A stretch of 64,000 bases of DNA, from contig NZ_MPHK01000007.1 of NCBI RefSeq assembly GCF_001957135.1, positions 124,001 to 188,000 on the forward strand, in the 5' to 3' direction. Origin of the DNA: Shewanella sp. UCD-KL21 (GTDB lineage: Bacteria; Pseudomonadota; Gammaproteobacteria; Enterobacterales; Shewanellaceae). Of this stretch, positions 28,231 through 37,212 are shown one piece after another. Position numbers and translations under genes: made by a program. Numbering within the stretch: the stretch's first letter is position 1; every line of letters begins with the position of its first letter. A model generated the notes under the pieces. It did no database searches. It saw nothing but the letters and a program-made list of their open reading frames with translations, and was not told where the DNA came from.

Positions 28231-28342
28231 GAGAAATCGTGTTCCAAATCTGCCAGTATTTTGCGGTAGGGCATCAATAGCTGGTCTAGGAAAAAAATGT
28301 TGTAATGCAATACTGATACGCGGGACGTAAGGATCGCTAATG

Positions 28343-28360
28343 CCTTTAAATATTTAAAGG
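28343..28360. repeat. 18-bp perfect palindrome
   Basis: CCTTTAAATATTTAAAGG is fully self-complementary and sits between gcvH and gcvP, next to the terminator-like hairpin. It could be an operator or part of a composite RNA fold. Confidence 0.5.
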
Positions 28361-28363
28361 TAA

Positions 28364-28390
28364 AACAAAAGAAGCTCCCAAGGGAGCTTC
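28364..28390 (-). terminator. Terminator or attenuator between gcvH and gcvP
   Basis: Read on the minus strand, GAAGCTCCC/GGGAGCTTC forms a 9-bp stem with a 2-base loop, followed by TTTTGTTTT. It would end many transcripts after gcvH and let gcvP be expressed at a different level. Confidence 0.8.
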
Positions 28391-28405
28391 TAGTAGCGTC
28401 GACGA

Positions 28406-28795
28406 TTATTCTTCGTCAATCACTTCTTGGTAACCGTCAGCGTCTAACAAGTTAGCCACTTCAGCTTCGTCTGAAGGCTGAACGCGGAAGAACCAACCTT
28501 CGCCAAATGCTTCGCTGTTTACTAGCTCTGGTGAGTCTTCTAATGCTTCGTTTACGGCAATCACTTCACCTGAAATCGGTGCATAGATGTCTGATGCAGC
28601 TTTAACTGATTCAGCGACTGCGCAATCTTCACCGGCTGTCACTGTGTCGCCAACTTCTGGTAATTCAACGAATACCATGTCACCTAATAGCTCTTGTGCA
28701 TGCTCAGTGATACCGACAGTGTAAGTGCCGTCTTCTTCTTTGCGGATCCACTCATGAGATGATGCATATTTAAGTTCAGCTGGAATGTTGCTCAT
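28406..28795 (-). CDS. gcvH: Glycine cleavage system H protein
   Basis: 129 residues. It carries the lipoyl arm that shuttles the aminomethyl group between the P, T and L proteins. The lipoylated Lys lies in [18 protein letters not shown] (about 61-78). The N-terminus, [19 protein letters not shown], is standard for the family. It lies between gcvT and gcvP on the same strand, in the usual T-H-P order. A clear hairpin terminator follows. Confidence 0.97.
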   Translation of the reverse strand: MSNIPAELKYASSHEWIRKEEDGTYTVGITEHAQELLGDMVFVELPEVGDTVTAGEDCAVAESVKAASDIYAPISGEVIAVNEALEDSPELVNSEAFGEGWFFRVQPSDEAEVANLLDADGYQEVIDEE

Positions 28796-28923
28796 TGTCG
28801 TAATTCCTATATCTATAAATTTAAAGCGTAATCGTTAGTGTTATTTAAGTGCTGGCTAACAACCTCATTAGCAACACTTTTTATTATTCAGTGATTTCAA
28901 TACAAGCATTTATAACGCTTTGG

Positions 28924-30018
28924 TTAGAATGCTTGTTTACCATTTCTGACAAAGCTTGGCGCTATTACTTTAACAGCTACGCGCTTTTTACGCATTTCCA
29001 CTTCTGCTATGTCGCTAATGCCTTTTGGAACTCTTGCCATGGCAATTGAGTAACCTAAGGTTGGCGAGAAGGTGCCGCTTGTAATTGAGCCTTCATGCTC
29101 TACGCCGTCTGCATCAGTAAAAAATACTGGCATGCCGTGACGCAGTACGCCTTTTTGCTCCATCACTAGGCCAACTAATTTGTCTGGTCCAGCGGCTTTA
29201 ATGGCAGTTAATGCTTCGCGGCCAATAAAGTCTCGCTCGCTTGGTTCCCATGCGATAGTCCAGCCCATGTTAGCGGCTAATGGATTAACAGTTTCGTCCA
29301 TGTCTAAACCATAAAGGTTCATGCCGGCTTCTAAACGCAGGGTGTCACGGGCGCCAAGTCCACAAGGCTGTACGCCTGCTTCGAGTAAGGCTTGCCACAA
29401 GCTTTCTGCTTCTGCTTCAGGGACGATTATTTCGTAGCCAACTTCACCGGTGTAACCGGTAGTAGCAATAAACAGTGAACCTGCTTGCACACCAAAGAAT
29501 GGCTTCATGCCTTCAACGGCGGCGTTTTGCTCAGCGCTGAATACCGTGGCGGCTTTGGCTTTAGCGTTAGGGCCTTGAACGGCAATCATCGCAAGTTCAG
29601 GGCGCTCAGTAATCGTCACCTCAAAGCCTGCAGATTGTTTTTCCATCCATGCTAAATCTTTTACCCGTGTTGCTGAGTTAACCACAACGCGGTAATGGGT
29701 ATCGCTAAGATAATAAGTGATAAGGTCGTCAATGACGCCAGCATTGTCATCTAACATGCCGCTGTATAGCGCCTTGCCAGCAACTTTAAGCTTAGCAATA
29801 TCATTTGCTAATAATTTGCGTAGGAATGCACAAGCATCGGTACCGGTCACATCAACCACTGTCATGTGTGATACATCGAACATACCAGCGTTTTGACGCA
29901 CGGCGTTATGTTCTTCGATTTGTGAACCGTAGTTAAGTGGCATGTCCCAACCGTGGAAGTCTACCATCTTGCCATTTGATTCTAAGTGCTTGTTAAAGAG
30001 TACAGTTTTATTAGCCAT
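28924..30018 (-). CDS. gcvT: Aminomethyltransferase, glycine cleavage T protein
   Basis: 364 residues. The T protein releases ammonia from the H-protein-bound aminomethyl group and transfers the methylene to tetrahydrofolate. [20 protein letters not shown] (18-37) and [14 protein letters not shown] are family signatures. First gene of the gcvTHP group, 229 bp from ubiI upstream. No glycine riboswitch could be recognised in that gap; a palindrome CATTAG-TTTAG-CTAATG lies at 30142-30158. Confidence 0.96.
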   Translation of the reverse strand: MANKTVLFNKHLESNGKMVDFHGWDMPLNYGSQIEEHNAVRQNAGMFDVSHMTVVDVTGTDACAFLRKLLANDIAKLKVAGKALYSGMLDDNAGVIDDLITYYLSDTHYRVVVNSATRVKDLAWMEKQSAGFEVTITERPELAMIAVQGPNAKAKAATVFSAEQNAAVEGMKPFFGVQAGSLFIATTGYTGEVGYEIIVPEAEAESLWQALLEAGVQPCGLGARDTLRLEAGMNLYGLDMDETVNPLAANMGWTIAWEPSERDFIGREALTAIKAAGPDKLVGLVMEQKGVLRHGMPVFFTDADGVEHEGSITSGTFSPTLGYSIAMARVPKGISDIAEVEMRKKRVAVKVIAPSFVRNGKQAF

Positions 30019-30247
30019 TATTATCTCTTTTTTATGAACCTTCTGAGGGTAAAACTAATGAAGGTATTTTATAAATGCGCCAAAATTATACCCACAGGGT
30101 TAATTTTGTATAGTAGGAAATTTTCTAATCTGAGACTTTGTCATTAGTTTAGCTAATGCGACTATGGACGTTTTAATATCTTTATTTAGGCTAACTCGGC
30201 CCATCCCCTGATATATAAGGAGTTTTAGGCCGAATTTACTAAAAAAT

Positions 30248-31459
30248 TTAATCTCGACACAGCTTAGGAAGTTTCACTTTATTGCCTATAGCCTGTTTGA
30301 TGAACACTGTTTTTAGTCCTGCGACATTATCAACTAGGTTTAAACCCAGATCTCTGAAGGCTTTTTTGATGGGATTGTTACCAGAAAATAGTCTTTTAAA
30401 ACCTTCCATTGCGCTGATCATTTCAATGGCGTCGGCTTTTCGCCAGCGCTCAAGGGCGCGAAGGTTGGCGTAATCGCCAAGATCTTTACCGGCATCATGT
30501 AACTCACTAATGGTTTCAATAATACTGGCGGCATCTAAAAAGCCTAAATTTACCCCCTGACCTGCTAACGGATGAATAGTATGGGCGGCGTCACCAGCTA
30601 AAATCAAACGATGGCGCGCAAAATGGCGGGCATAACGCATCCGCAGTGGGTGAGATTGTCGCTCGCTGACCAGCTCACAAATGCCTAAACGGCCATCTGA
30701 TGCGGCGGTTAAGGCTTTTGAAAACTCATCGCTTGATAAGGCTAATAATTCTTCAGCTTGCTGGGGCGATACTGACCACACAATTGAGCATAAATTGTCT
30801 TCATACAATGGCAATAACGCCAATGGGCCGTCGGCTAAAAACACTTGACGGGCGGTGGCATCGTGGGGCTCAGTGGTGCGAATTGTGGCGACAATGGCGT
30901 GATGACCATAATCCCAAAAGGTTAATGGAATTTGGCATTGGCTGCGCACCCAAGAATTAGCGCCATCAGCGGCAACCACCAGTGCGGCGCTTAGGTTGTC
31001 GCCGTTATCTAAGGTTAGCCATGATTCACGTTCACCAAAGGCGATACGCTCTAGTCGCTGGCCTTCAAGGTGGGTGATGTTTGAGAGTTCTGCGGCGCGT
31101 TTTGCTAAGGCAAAGCTGATGGCTTGGTTTTCAATAATCGCCCCTAGTGAGGGCTCGCTGATACTGGCAGCATCAAAGGCGATTTTACCTAAACCGTCTT
31201 TGTCCCACACCGCCATTTTTGAATATGGGGTAGCACGTTCGGTATCGATATATTGCCAAGCACCTAAGTTAGTCAGTAATCGCTCACTGGCTTTGTTAAT
31301 GGCGCTTACCCGCAGGCGTGGCTCACCTGATACCGCTTCAGTTTGGCCGGCATCAATAACCACCACATTCAGATTTGCTTCAGCTAAACCAATTGCTGTT
31401 GCCAAGCCAACCATACCACCGCCAACAATGGCTACATCATAGGTTTGAGTTTGAAACAT
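30248..31459 (-). CDS. ubiI: FAD-dependent ubiquinone hydroxylase UbiI (VisC)
   Basis: 403 residues. Class A flavoprotein monooxygenase that hydroxylates C5 of the ubiquinone ring precursor. FAD motif VAIVGGGMVGLATAIGLAEA (9-28) and GDAAHTIHPLAGQGVNLGF (about 287-305), the second FAD/NAD motif of the UbiH family. It is next to ubiH, and gene order ubiH-ubiI-gcvTHP matches E. coli, which supports UbiI over UbiF. An inverted pair TCGGCC/GGCCGA follows near 30197-30236 and may end the transcript. Upstream lies a 7-bp tandem repeat. Confidence 0.92.
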   Translation of the reverse strand: MFQTQTYDVAIVGGGMVGLATAIGLAEANLNVVVIDAGQTEAVSGEPRLRVSAINKASERLLTNLGAWQYIDTERATPYSKMAVWDKDGLGKIAFDAASISEPSLGAIIENQAISFALAKRAAELSNITHLEGQRLERIAFGERESWLTLDNGDNLSAALVVAADGANSWVRSQCQIPLTFWDYGHHAIVATIRTTEPHDATARQVFLADGPLALLPLYEDNLCSIVWSVSPQQAEELLALSSDEFSKALTAASDGRLGICELVSERQSHPLRMRYARHFARHRLILAGDAAHTIHPLAGQGVNLGFLDAASIIETISELHDAGKDLGDYANLRALERWRKADAIEMISAMEGFKRLFSGNNPIKKAFRDLGLNLVDNVAGLKTVFIKQAIGNKVKLPKLCRD

Positions 31460-31499
31460 GTTAATCCTTTATTTTTCTGGTTATCAAGCGCGCTGCGGC

Positions 31500-31520
31500 A
31501 TGTGCTATGTGCTATGTGCT
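31500..31520 (+). repeat. 7-bp tandem repeat between ubiI and ubiH
   Basis: ATGTGCT is repeated three times without change, 41-61 bp upstream of the ubiI start. Confidence 0.85.
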
Positions 31521-31538
31521 AGTCACAGTATAAAAAGC

Positions 31539-32822
31539 TTAAGCGCTTTTCCAGCCCATGGCTTTATGAGCAATCGGCGCTTTAAGTGGTGGACACCAAG
31601 ATAATAATCTTAACCCTAAACTGCGCCCTGCCACTAATGGCCAGTACTGATTTGAGAAGCCGCGCACTAAAAATTCAACGTTATTAATGGTGGCCATTCT
31701 ATCTTGCTGTCTTGATGCAAGATAATGATGGATAAGCGAATTGTGGCCAAGGTCTACATTTTCAATGCCAGCTTTAATACTTGTTTCAACAGCATCAATT
31801 AATCCAACCACATCACGTAGACCTAGGTTAAAGCCTTGACCTGCTATGGGGTGTAAGGTTTGCGCCGCATTGCCAATAAACACAGTGCGATGATAAATCG
31901 GTCTTGGCATGTAAGATAAGGTTAATGGATAACTCACCCGTGAGCCGACATCCATAAAGCGCCCGGCGCGGTTACCAAAGGCCTGTTGCAGCGCGGCTAA
32001 AAAGTCGGCTTTATCACAGTGTTTAAACTGCTGGGCTTGCTCAGCATCTAGCGCCCACACTAATGACAAGCGAGTTTTACCATTTATTGGCGCCATGGGT
32101 AATAAGGCTAATGGACCAGTGTCAGTAAAACGCTCATAAGCCCAACTTTCATGGGGCTTGTCCGTTTCTACATTGGCCACCAGCGCCACTTGTTCAAATT
32201 CAACTTGAGTCACATCTTGTTTTAACGCTTGGCGCACTTTGGAGTGAGCGCCATCAGCAGCCACTAACAACTTGCTGCGAATTTGCTGACCGTTATCAAG
32301 GGTAATCGTGTGACCATCGATATCGGTTTCAAGCTGAGTTAGGCTTGCTGGGCAGTGTAATTTGATATCCGCTTGTTGTAGTTGCTCAAACAAGACTTTA
32401 CCGACTTTCGCTAGCTCAACCACTTGCCCCATTGATGGCAGGCCAAATTGCTCAGCGTTAAGCTCGGTCATGCCAAAGTGGCCGCGATCTGAGATATGAA
32501 TATTTTCAATATCGCTGCCAAGGCTGGCGATAGTTGGCCAGATACCCAGTTGAGTTAACTCAAATACTGAGCCGTGGGCAATGGCGATTGAGCGCGAGTC
32601 AAACCCTGGGTGATTATCATCAGGTTTTTGCGCTTCAATTAAGGCAATAGATAAAGGACGCTTCAAAAGACTTGCATGCTTGGCTGATAGTTTGGCTAAT
32701 CCTAGCGCTAAGCTGGCTCCTGCCATAGCGCCGCCAACAATAGTAATATCCACCTGTTGTGGTGGCTGTGGTGATGGGGCACTTGCCTGTTTGCTATCTG
32801 TCTTCGCGTTTAACTCAGTCAT
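31539..32822 (-). CDS. ubiH: 2-octaprenyl-6-methoxyphenol hydroxylase UbiH
   Basis: 427 residues, flavoprotein monooxygenase of ubiquinone biosynthesis (C1 hydroxylation). A low-complexity start rich in Gln, Pro and Ser (about 7-24) precedes the FAD motif ITIVGGAMAGASLALGLAKL. FIGNAAQTLHPIAGQGFNLG (about 333-352) is the UbiH-type second motif. It is co-directional with ubiI. In E. coli pepP lies between ygfB and ubiH; here only a 194-bp gap is present. Confidence 0.92.
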   Translation of the reverse strand: MTELNAKTDSKQASAPSPQPPQQVDITIVGGAMAGASLALGLAKLSAKHASLLKRPLSIALIEAQKPDDNHPGFDSRSIAIAHGSVFELTQLGIWPTIASLGSDIENIHISDRGHFGMTELNAEQFGLPSMGQVVELAKVGKVLFEQLQQADIKLHCPASLTQLETDIDGHTITLDNGQQIRSKLLVAADGAHSKVRQALKQDVTQVEFEQVALVANVETDKPHESWAYERFTDTGPLALLPMAPINGKTRLSLVWALDAEQAQQFKHCDKADFLAALQQAFGNRAGRFMDVGSRVSYPLTLSYMPRPIYHRTVFIGNAAQTLHPIAGQGFNLGLRDVVGLIDAVETSIKAGIENVDLGHNSLIHHYLASRQQDRMATINNVEFLVRGFSNQYWPLVAGRSLGLRLLSWCPPLKAPIAHKAMGWKSA

Positions 32823-33016
32823 AAAGCCTGTTCTTATTGTTTTTGTTAATTATGATATGAATTGAATATTGTGATGATGGTATTGCTATTGATACAGCTT
32901 TTAGCCATGTTGCTGGCTCGTGTTTGACTCATGTTCTGGCTGAACTCAAGTATCTGTGATGCCAGCTGACCTTTCACCCCGAGCCAACACGGCCCAAGGC
33001 GAAAGCTACATTCTAA

Positions 33017-33592
33017 TTAGTGTAGCGGCGCTACTGGCGCTTCTTCATCTAATGGCATTTCTGGGCCAAATTCTGAATAACATAAAATAGCCGCCATTCT
33101 GACAAACTCGTGCAGTTCGATAAATGCAGCTTCTGATTCATCATCATCGCTAACATCAAATTCCACTTGTGCAATAGCACCTAAATCTTGGATGATTTCG
33201 CGCACATCACTTGATGCGCCGTTAAGCTTTGGCTGAATAAGCGCAATTGCGGTTAAGTAGCTTTGCACCCATAGGGCAAGGCACTCTAAGCGCAAGCTGA
33301 GTAGCTCTTCTTCTTCTGGTAATAACGGCGTAAAACCAAATTCAGCATCGCTTAAGCGAGTCGCTGTGTCTTGGAATAATTCATTGATAAGTTGTTGCAG
33401 TTCAGTGCTGACTGCTTGACCGTCATTCATCAATTCAAGTAATGGCTTTTGCCAAGCTAATTTTGCTTGATCTACCCCACCACAAATTAAACCAACTAAT
33501 GCGCCATGCACCTCAACAGGATGCTGACCAATTTCAGCTGAATCTAACGCTTGTTTTAGTTTTTCAATACATAAAGAAGGAGGGGTTGCCAT
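33017..33592 (-). CDS. ygfB: YgfB/UPF0149 family protein
   Basis: 191 residues from the ATG at 33592, which has GGA nine bases upstream; a longer frame to 33625 is less likely. HPVEVHGALVGLICGGVD (about 26-43) and QSYLTAIALIQPKL are family traits; the fold is all-helical. YgfB is cytoplasmic and in Pseudomonas modulates regulation of ampDh3 and beta-lactam resistance, while elsewhere its role is unclear. It sits upstream of ubiH on the same strand, as in enterics, but without pepP between. Confidence 0.9.
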   Translation of the reverse strand: MATPPSLCIEKLKQALDSAEIGQHPVEVHGALVGLICGGVDQAKLAWQKPLLELMNDGQAVSTELQQLINELFQDTATRLSDAEFGFTPLLPEEEELLSLRLECLALWVQSYLTAIALIQPKLNGASSDVREIIQDLGAIAQVEFDVSDDDESEAAFIELHEFVRMAAILCYSEFGPEMPLDEEAPVAPLH

Positions 33593-34173
33593 GATATTGT
33601 TCCAGTTATATTCGATCAGATGCAATGCTAGCAGAGTTAATAACTGCCACCAAATTGTTCATTGCGATTTGCTAAGTATAATAGCAAATTGACCAAAGCT
33701 TCACTAACCCCGCCGCTATAAAGCTAAAGCTGATATTAACAGTCTTGTCTATAACGCAATCAACTAAGCGTTTTGCACTAAAGCGAGTATTCTTAAACGG
33801 TAAACTGTTCGATGCCATTAATTTGTATAAATAGAAATGACGATTGTAACGGCTATTGTAACGGCTATTGCAATGACTGCTTGTATCAGCCTAGCGATAA
33901 CGATCAGCTAGGCGCTTAACGAGTTGTCCAGCCTGACGTGTAGAGAGTTTAGCCATAATTATGTTTTAAGATTAATTATGCTCAGACAACAAGCAAATAA
34001 TCGTAAAGGCGGCGAGTTACCTTGCACTTTTAATAGTAGCGCTATATAGTCCGCAAACAGACTAATACCGTTATCAACTGTGGTAAAAGCGTAACGCAGA
34101 GGCGTTATCGCGAGGTCAGTCGTTAACCTGCTACAATTTTTATTTTTCGACAAATAAGGATCTTCAGCGAAGC
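33593..34173. other. Gap between divergent ygfB and zapA
   Basis: No convincing gene in 581 bp. It should hold the divergent promoters of ygfB and zapA. A 12-bp unit ATTGTAACGGCT is repeated twice and begins a third time at 33843-33869. A 21-codon frame on the minus strand (33891-33956) has no ribosome site and is not called. Confidence 0.45.
33843..33869 (+). repeat. 12-bp tandem repeat
   Basis: ATTGTAACGGCT occurs at 33843 and 33855, with a broken third copy ATTGCAA. Confidence 0.7.
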
Positions 34174-34482
34174 ATGAGTAATAGTGCTATTGATATCTCC
34201 CTGTTAGGGCGCACCTACTCGATTAATTGTCCCAAGGGACAAGAGGATGCTTTACGTGCGATTGCCAAGGGTGTCGAACAGCAGCTTTCTACATTAAAAA
34301 CACGTACCAACAATTTGAGTCGCGAAGAATTAGCCATTATGGCCGCGTTAAATATTGGTCATGAGTTGTATGAAGAGCAGCAAAAAAATCAGCAGTATAT
34401 GGCGCAAATGGATGAGCGTATCTCGTTATTACAATCAACGTTAGAAAACTCGTTGCTTGAACGAACCACCAAGAAAGGTTAA
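34174..34482 (+). CDS. zapA: Cell division protein ZapA
   Basis: 102 residues. The N-terminal beta-hairpin domain reads AIDISLLGRTYSINCPKGQE (5-24), then a long C-terminal helix predicted as a dimer/tetramer coiled coil (about 30-98). ZapA cross-links FtsZ filaments at the division ring. It is followed by the 6S RNA gene, the conserved gammaproteobacterial order zapA-ssrS-fau, though here fau is displaced by an extra gene. The ribosome site AAGGATC lies about 15 bases ahead. Confidence 0.95.
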   Translation: MSNSAIDISLLGRTYSINCPKGQEDALRAIAKGVEQQLSTLKTRTNNLSREELAIMAALNIGHELYEEQQKNQQYMAQMDERISLLQSTLENSLLERTTKKG

Positions 34483-34542
34483 CAATTTTAGAATTATGTA
34501 TTGCCGCTAGTAATGGCTAACAGTACCTGATTCAACCCTGTT

Positions 34543-34726
34543 TTGCTCCCTGGGATATTCGCTTGTAGGTTATGTCCCTGTGCCGATATTTACAAACCCA
34601 GGGTGAATGCTTTCATTGACATTGCGTATGCTCGGCTCGTATCGAGAAACCTTAGGATATGAACATTTTCCCGCCTTGAACCTACGGTTCAAGGGCTGCA
34701 CCGACGGTCGGTATTCTGGGGAGCAA
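34543..34726 (+). ncRNA. ssrS: 6S RNA
   Basis: About 184 nt after zapA. The 5' TTGCTCCC pairs with the 3' GGGGAGCAA, closing the long stem. Internal landmarks match E. coli 6S: GTGCCGATATTTACA, ATGCTCGGCTCGTATCGAGA, then CCGCCTTGAACC, GGTTCAAGGGCTGC and the GACGGTCGGTATTCT tail. 6S RNA mimics an open promoter and sequesters sigma-70 RNA polymerase in stationary phase. Ends are judged from pairing, so they may be off by a few bases. Confidence 0.93.
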
Positions 34727-35089
34727 TTTAATTTAAAACAAACCACCTCAATGGTGGTTTTTTTATGGCTTAAATTAGCGTTAACCTACTTATCCCCGAG
34801 CATTTAATTATCCAAGCACCTTCACAAACTCGGTATTCTGGCAAAGTAACTCATTTTTAAACAACATCTTCATGGTGGTTTTTTATGGCTGAAATTAGCG
34901 TTAACCTACTCATTCCCCGAGCACTTAATCGTCCAGCCTCTTCACAAACTTGGTATTCTGGCAAAGTAACTCATTTTTAAACAACATCTTCATGGTGGTT
35001 TTTTATGGCTGAAATTAGCGCTTACTTACTCATCTACCAAACACTGAATCATCCACCAAACACTTAATCAACCAGCACCTTCGCAATCC
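34710..35089 (+). repeat. Tandem duplication of the 6S RNA 3' end and downstream DNA
   Basis: A unit of about 120 bp begins with GGTATTCTGG in the 6S tail (34710) and recurs at 34832 and 34952. Each unit carries ATGGTGGTTTTTTATGGCT and AAATTAGCG(T/C)TTAC-like segments. The second and third units are almost identical over long stretches; the first, which includes the true 6S end, is more diverged. The third unit decays near 35089, just before the next gene. Confidence 0.85.
34739..34764 (+). terminator. Terminator of 6S RNA
   Basis: AACCACC/GGTGGTT with a TCAAT loop and a run of T. In the two downstream repeat copies the left arm has decayed to AACATC, while the right arm and T-run persist. 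Confidence 0.85.
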
Positions 35090-35117
35090 CACGAGCATAG
35101 ATAAAACCGATACCACC

Positions 35118-36149
35118 ATGTGCTTTGCAGGTACCAAAAATGTGACGCATAATGCCGGTGGCGTATATGATCCCGGGGTGTGGAAAAATGCTAAAAAGTT
35201 AGCCGCTGGCGACAAAGACGATGATAAGAAGGCATTAGCTATTCCGGCCATTAAAAACATTATTGAAGCCCATGAAACCAAAACAGATATCCCCTTACTG
35301 ACTGAAAACTGGGTGTCAAAAGATATCAAAGAGGCAGTAGTCACCAATTACCAAAGCTTGTTATCTCAACTTCAAAAACACAATAGCAAAGGCTTTGCCT
35401 GGCAGTTGATCAAAGGCATTGTTAATTGGGGATTAATTTTAGCTATAGTCGCCATGTGTTTTGCCATGCTAGCACCTGAAATGATTTATGATGCAGAGTA
35501 TCGCTCAGGCCTGCTAAGCCATTATCAATTTTTTATTGATTTTCTGTTAGCTAGATTCAGCCTTTATGGACTTCCCGCTTGGTCAAACTACCCCATCGTC
35601 CTAGCATGGTTTTGGGGATTATATGTCGCTATTCCTAAACTGTATTGGAAGCAAATTAGCCAACAAAAACGGCTAGGGTTAACAGTATTTTCTGGCTATG
35701 TTTTTTCATACATGTCACTCAAGCTTCTTGCTGTCGTGTTAAGCATTAGTCACTACCCTTTGCTCCCCACCAACATGCTAGTGGGTGGTGCATTACTACT
35801 AAGTTTATATCTGGTTTTTGTTGGCTTTTTTGGACCTAAAAAGTGGTACTTTAAAATACTGGCAGGTGTGGCTGCTGTGGCGGGTGTCGCAGTGCTACAA
35901 ATCGGCTTAGCAAGCTTGAGCGCTCAAGTGCAATTTATGCCAGAGCACTATACTCATTACTCGCAATATTTAGGCGCTATACTGGAACCGGCTATTCAAT
36001 ATATACCGTTTACTTATATTGAGATCGCAGTATTAGCGGTTGCGACAGGGATTATCACCACCCGCAGACGATTCTGGATAAAGGCCAAAACCGCATTCTC
36101 TGAATACGACTGCGCCGTATTGCTTAAATCTTTAAAACTGGACCAATAA
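35118..36149 (+). CDS. Orphan multi-pass membrane protein
   Basis: 343 residues as called. A hydrophilic N-terminal part (about 1-95) is followed by five to seven membrane helices (about 96-115, 150-180, 190-212, 218-236, 243-265, 292-312) and a basic tail. No family is recognised. No ribosome site precedes the ATG and the gene begins directly after the duplicated 6S tails, so the 5' end may be truncated or the start may lie elsewhere. It separates ssrS from fau, which normally adjoin. A strong terminator follows. Confidence 0.6.
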   Translation: MCFAGTKNVTHNAGGVYDPGVWKNAKKLAAGDKDDDKKALAIPAIKNIIEAHETKTDIPLLTENWVSKDIKEAVVTNYQSLLSQLQKHNSKGFAWQLIKGIVNWGLILAIVAMCFAMLAPEMIYDAEYRSGLLSHYQFFIDFLLARFSLYGLPAWSNYPIVLAWFWGLYVAIPKLYWKQISQQKRLGLTVFSGYVFSYMSLKLLAVVLSISHYPLLPTNMLVGGALLLSLYLVFVGFFGPKKWYFKILAGVAAVAGVAVLQIGLASLSAQVQFMPEHYTHYSQYLGAILEPAIQYIPFTYIEIAVLAVATGIITTRRRFWIKAKTAFSEYDCAVLLKSLKLDQ

Positions 36150-36161
36150 CTATCCAATAAA

Positions 36162-36198
36162 GCGACTGGCTGGGGGATATTTAGCCAGTCGCCCTTTT
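36162..36198 (+). terminator. Terminator after the orphan membrane gene
   Basis: GCGACTGGCT pairs with AGCCAGTCGC across an 11-base loop, followed by CCTTTT. Confidence 0.85.
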
Positions 36199-36262
36199 AA
36201 AATAGCCTCGAACGCAGTACTCTAACCTTAATAGACATGGCAAGTATGGAGTACAGCCAATA

Positions 36263-37105
36263 ATGAGTATGACCCGCTTAATGACCAATGCCATCTCGGT
36301 CGAACCTTCACCTTCTCGCACTCCTACTGTCAGTATCACTTATTTCTCTTCCATCAATAAGCCTGCAAACACCATAGCGCAAACCAATAAACACCATATT
36401 AGTGCGCATCAAACTCTGAGTATTGTGGCAGATGATAATCAACATCTTGATATTGATAACCTTAGCCATCAAGACCAAGGTTTTGAGCTGAGCGATCAAG
36501 AACGTTACGCCTTATTTGATAGCCAAGGTATGAACCGAGACTTTATTCGCCGGCATATTCGTCAAGAACGTAACAGTTACACCCAAGCAGAACAACACCA
36601 GCTGTCGTTAATTGCCTGTCGCCATATGCTGGCAGAAATACAGCAAAAAAATGCACAAACAGTGGCTCTGTACATCAGCCATGACGGTGAGCTGGCAACA
36701 CAAAAATTGATAGAAGCCCTGTGGCACATAGGGGTAAAAACTTACTTACCTCGCATTCACCCGTTTAGCAAAGGTAACTTAGTGTTTTTGCATTACCATG
36801 CAAATTCAAAAATGGTTATCAATCAATATGGTATCTCAGAGCCTGCGCTGTCGGTGCAAGATATTATCCCAGTAGATAAACTGGATATGATTGTCACGCC
36901 ACTGGTTGCGTTTGATGACAAAGGCAATCGCATGGGCATGGGCGGTGGCTATTACGATCGCACCTTATGCCAAGTGGTTGATGGCAAACCATTAGCGGTC
37001 GGGTTTGCCCATGACTGCCAGCAAGTGAGCCAACTTCCCATCGAATATTGGGATGTGCCGTTACCGATAATTATCACCCCCACAAGACGTATATCCTGCA
37101 TCTAA
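36263..37105 (+). CDS. fau: 5-formyltetrahydrofolate cyclo-ligase
   Basis: 280 residues as called, about 90 longer than usual. The catalytic domain starts near residue 90 (MNRDFIRRHIRQERNSYTQ) and includes GMGGGYYDRTL (about 226-236), the ATP/folate-binding signature. The enzyme converts 5-formyl-THF to 5,10-methenyl-THF using ATP. The N-terminal extension is polar and low-complexity. A second possible start is the ATG at 36530, with AAGG close upstream. In enterics it follows ssrS directly; here an orphan gene intervenes. Confidence 0.9.
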   Translation: MSMTRLMTNAISVEPSPSRTPTVSITYFSSINKPANTIAQTNKHHISAHQTLSIVADDNQHLDIDNLSHQDQGFELSDQERYALFDSQGMNRDFIRRHIRQERNSYTQAEQHQLSLIACRHMLAEIQQKNAQTVALYISHDGELATQKLIEALWHIGVKTYLPRIHPFSKGNLVFLHYHANSKMVINQYGISEPALSVQDIIPVDKLDMIVTPLVAFDDKGNRMGMGGGYYDRTLCQVVDGKPLAVGFAHDCQQVSQLPIEYWDVPLPIIITPTRRISCI

Positions 37106-37135
37106 ATCATTAATCTGTCGGCGATTTAACCTGCA

Positions 37136-37170
37136 AAAAGCCCATCACGACAACATCATGATGGGCTTAA
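37136..37170. terminator. Terminator between convergent fau and metY
   Basis: AAGCCCATCA and TGATGGGCTT form a 10-bp stem with a 10-base loop, with an A-run on the left that serves as the T-run for the opposite strand. Confidence 0.8.
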
Positions 37171-37212
37171 TATTAGCCTTAGAGGTTATAATAACGCATT
37201 AAAGCACTGGCT

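Noticed and set aside
30019..30247. Possible glycine riboswitch upstream of gcvT
   Set aside because: The conserved glycine aptamer core was looked for on the minus strand and not found; only a short palindrome is present.
33891..33956. 21-codon frame on the minus strand (starts MAKLSTRQAGQLVKRL)
   Set aside because: It looks protein-like, but no ribosome site and no recognised family; too short to call.
33959..34153. 64-codon frame on the minus strand in the zapA upstream region
   Set aside because: Unremarkable composition, overlaps the likely zapA promoter and has no ribosome site.
34885..34980. 31-residue reading frame inside the 6S tail repeat
   Set aside because: It opens with ATG and ends exactly with the repeat block, but the first copy has a stop at codon 3 and there is no ribosome site, so it is likely a by-product of the repeat.
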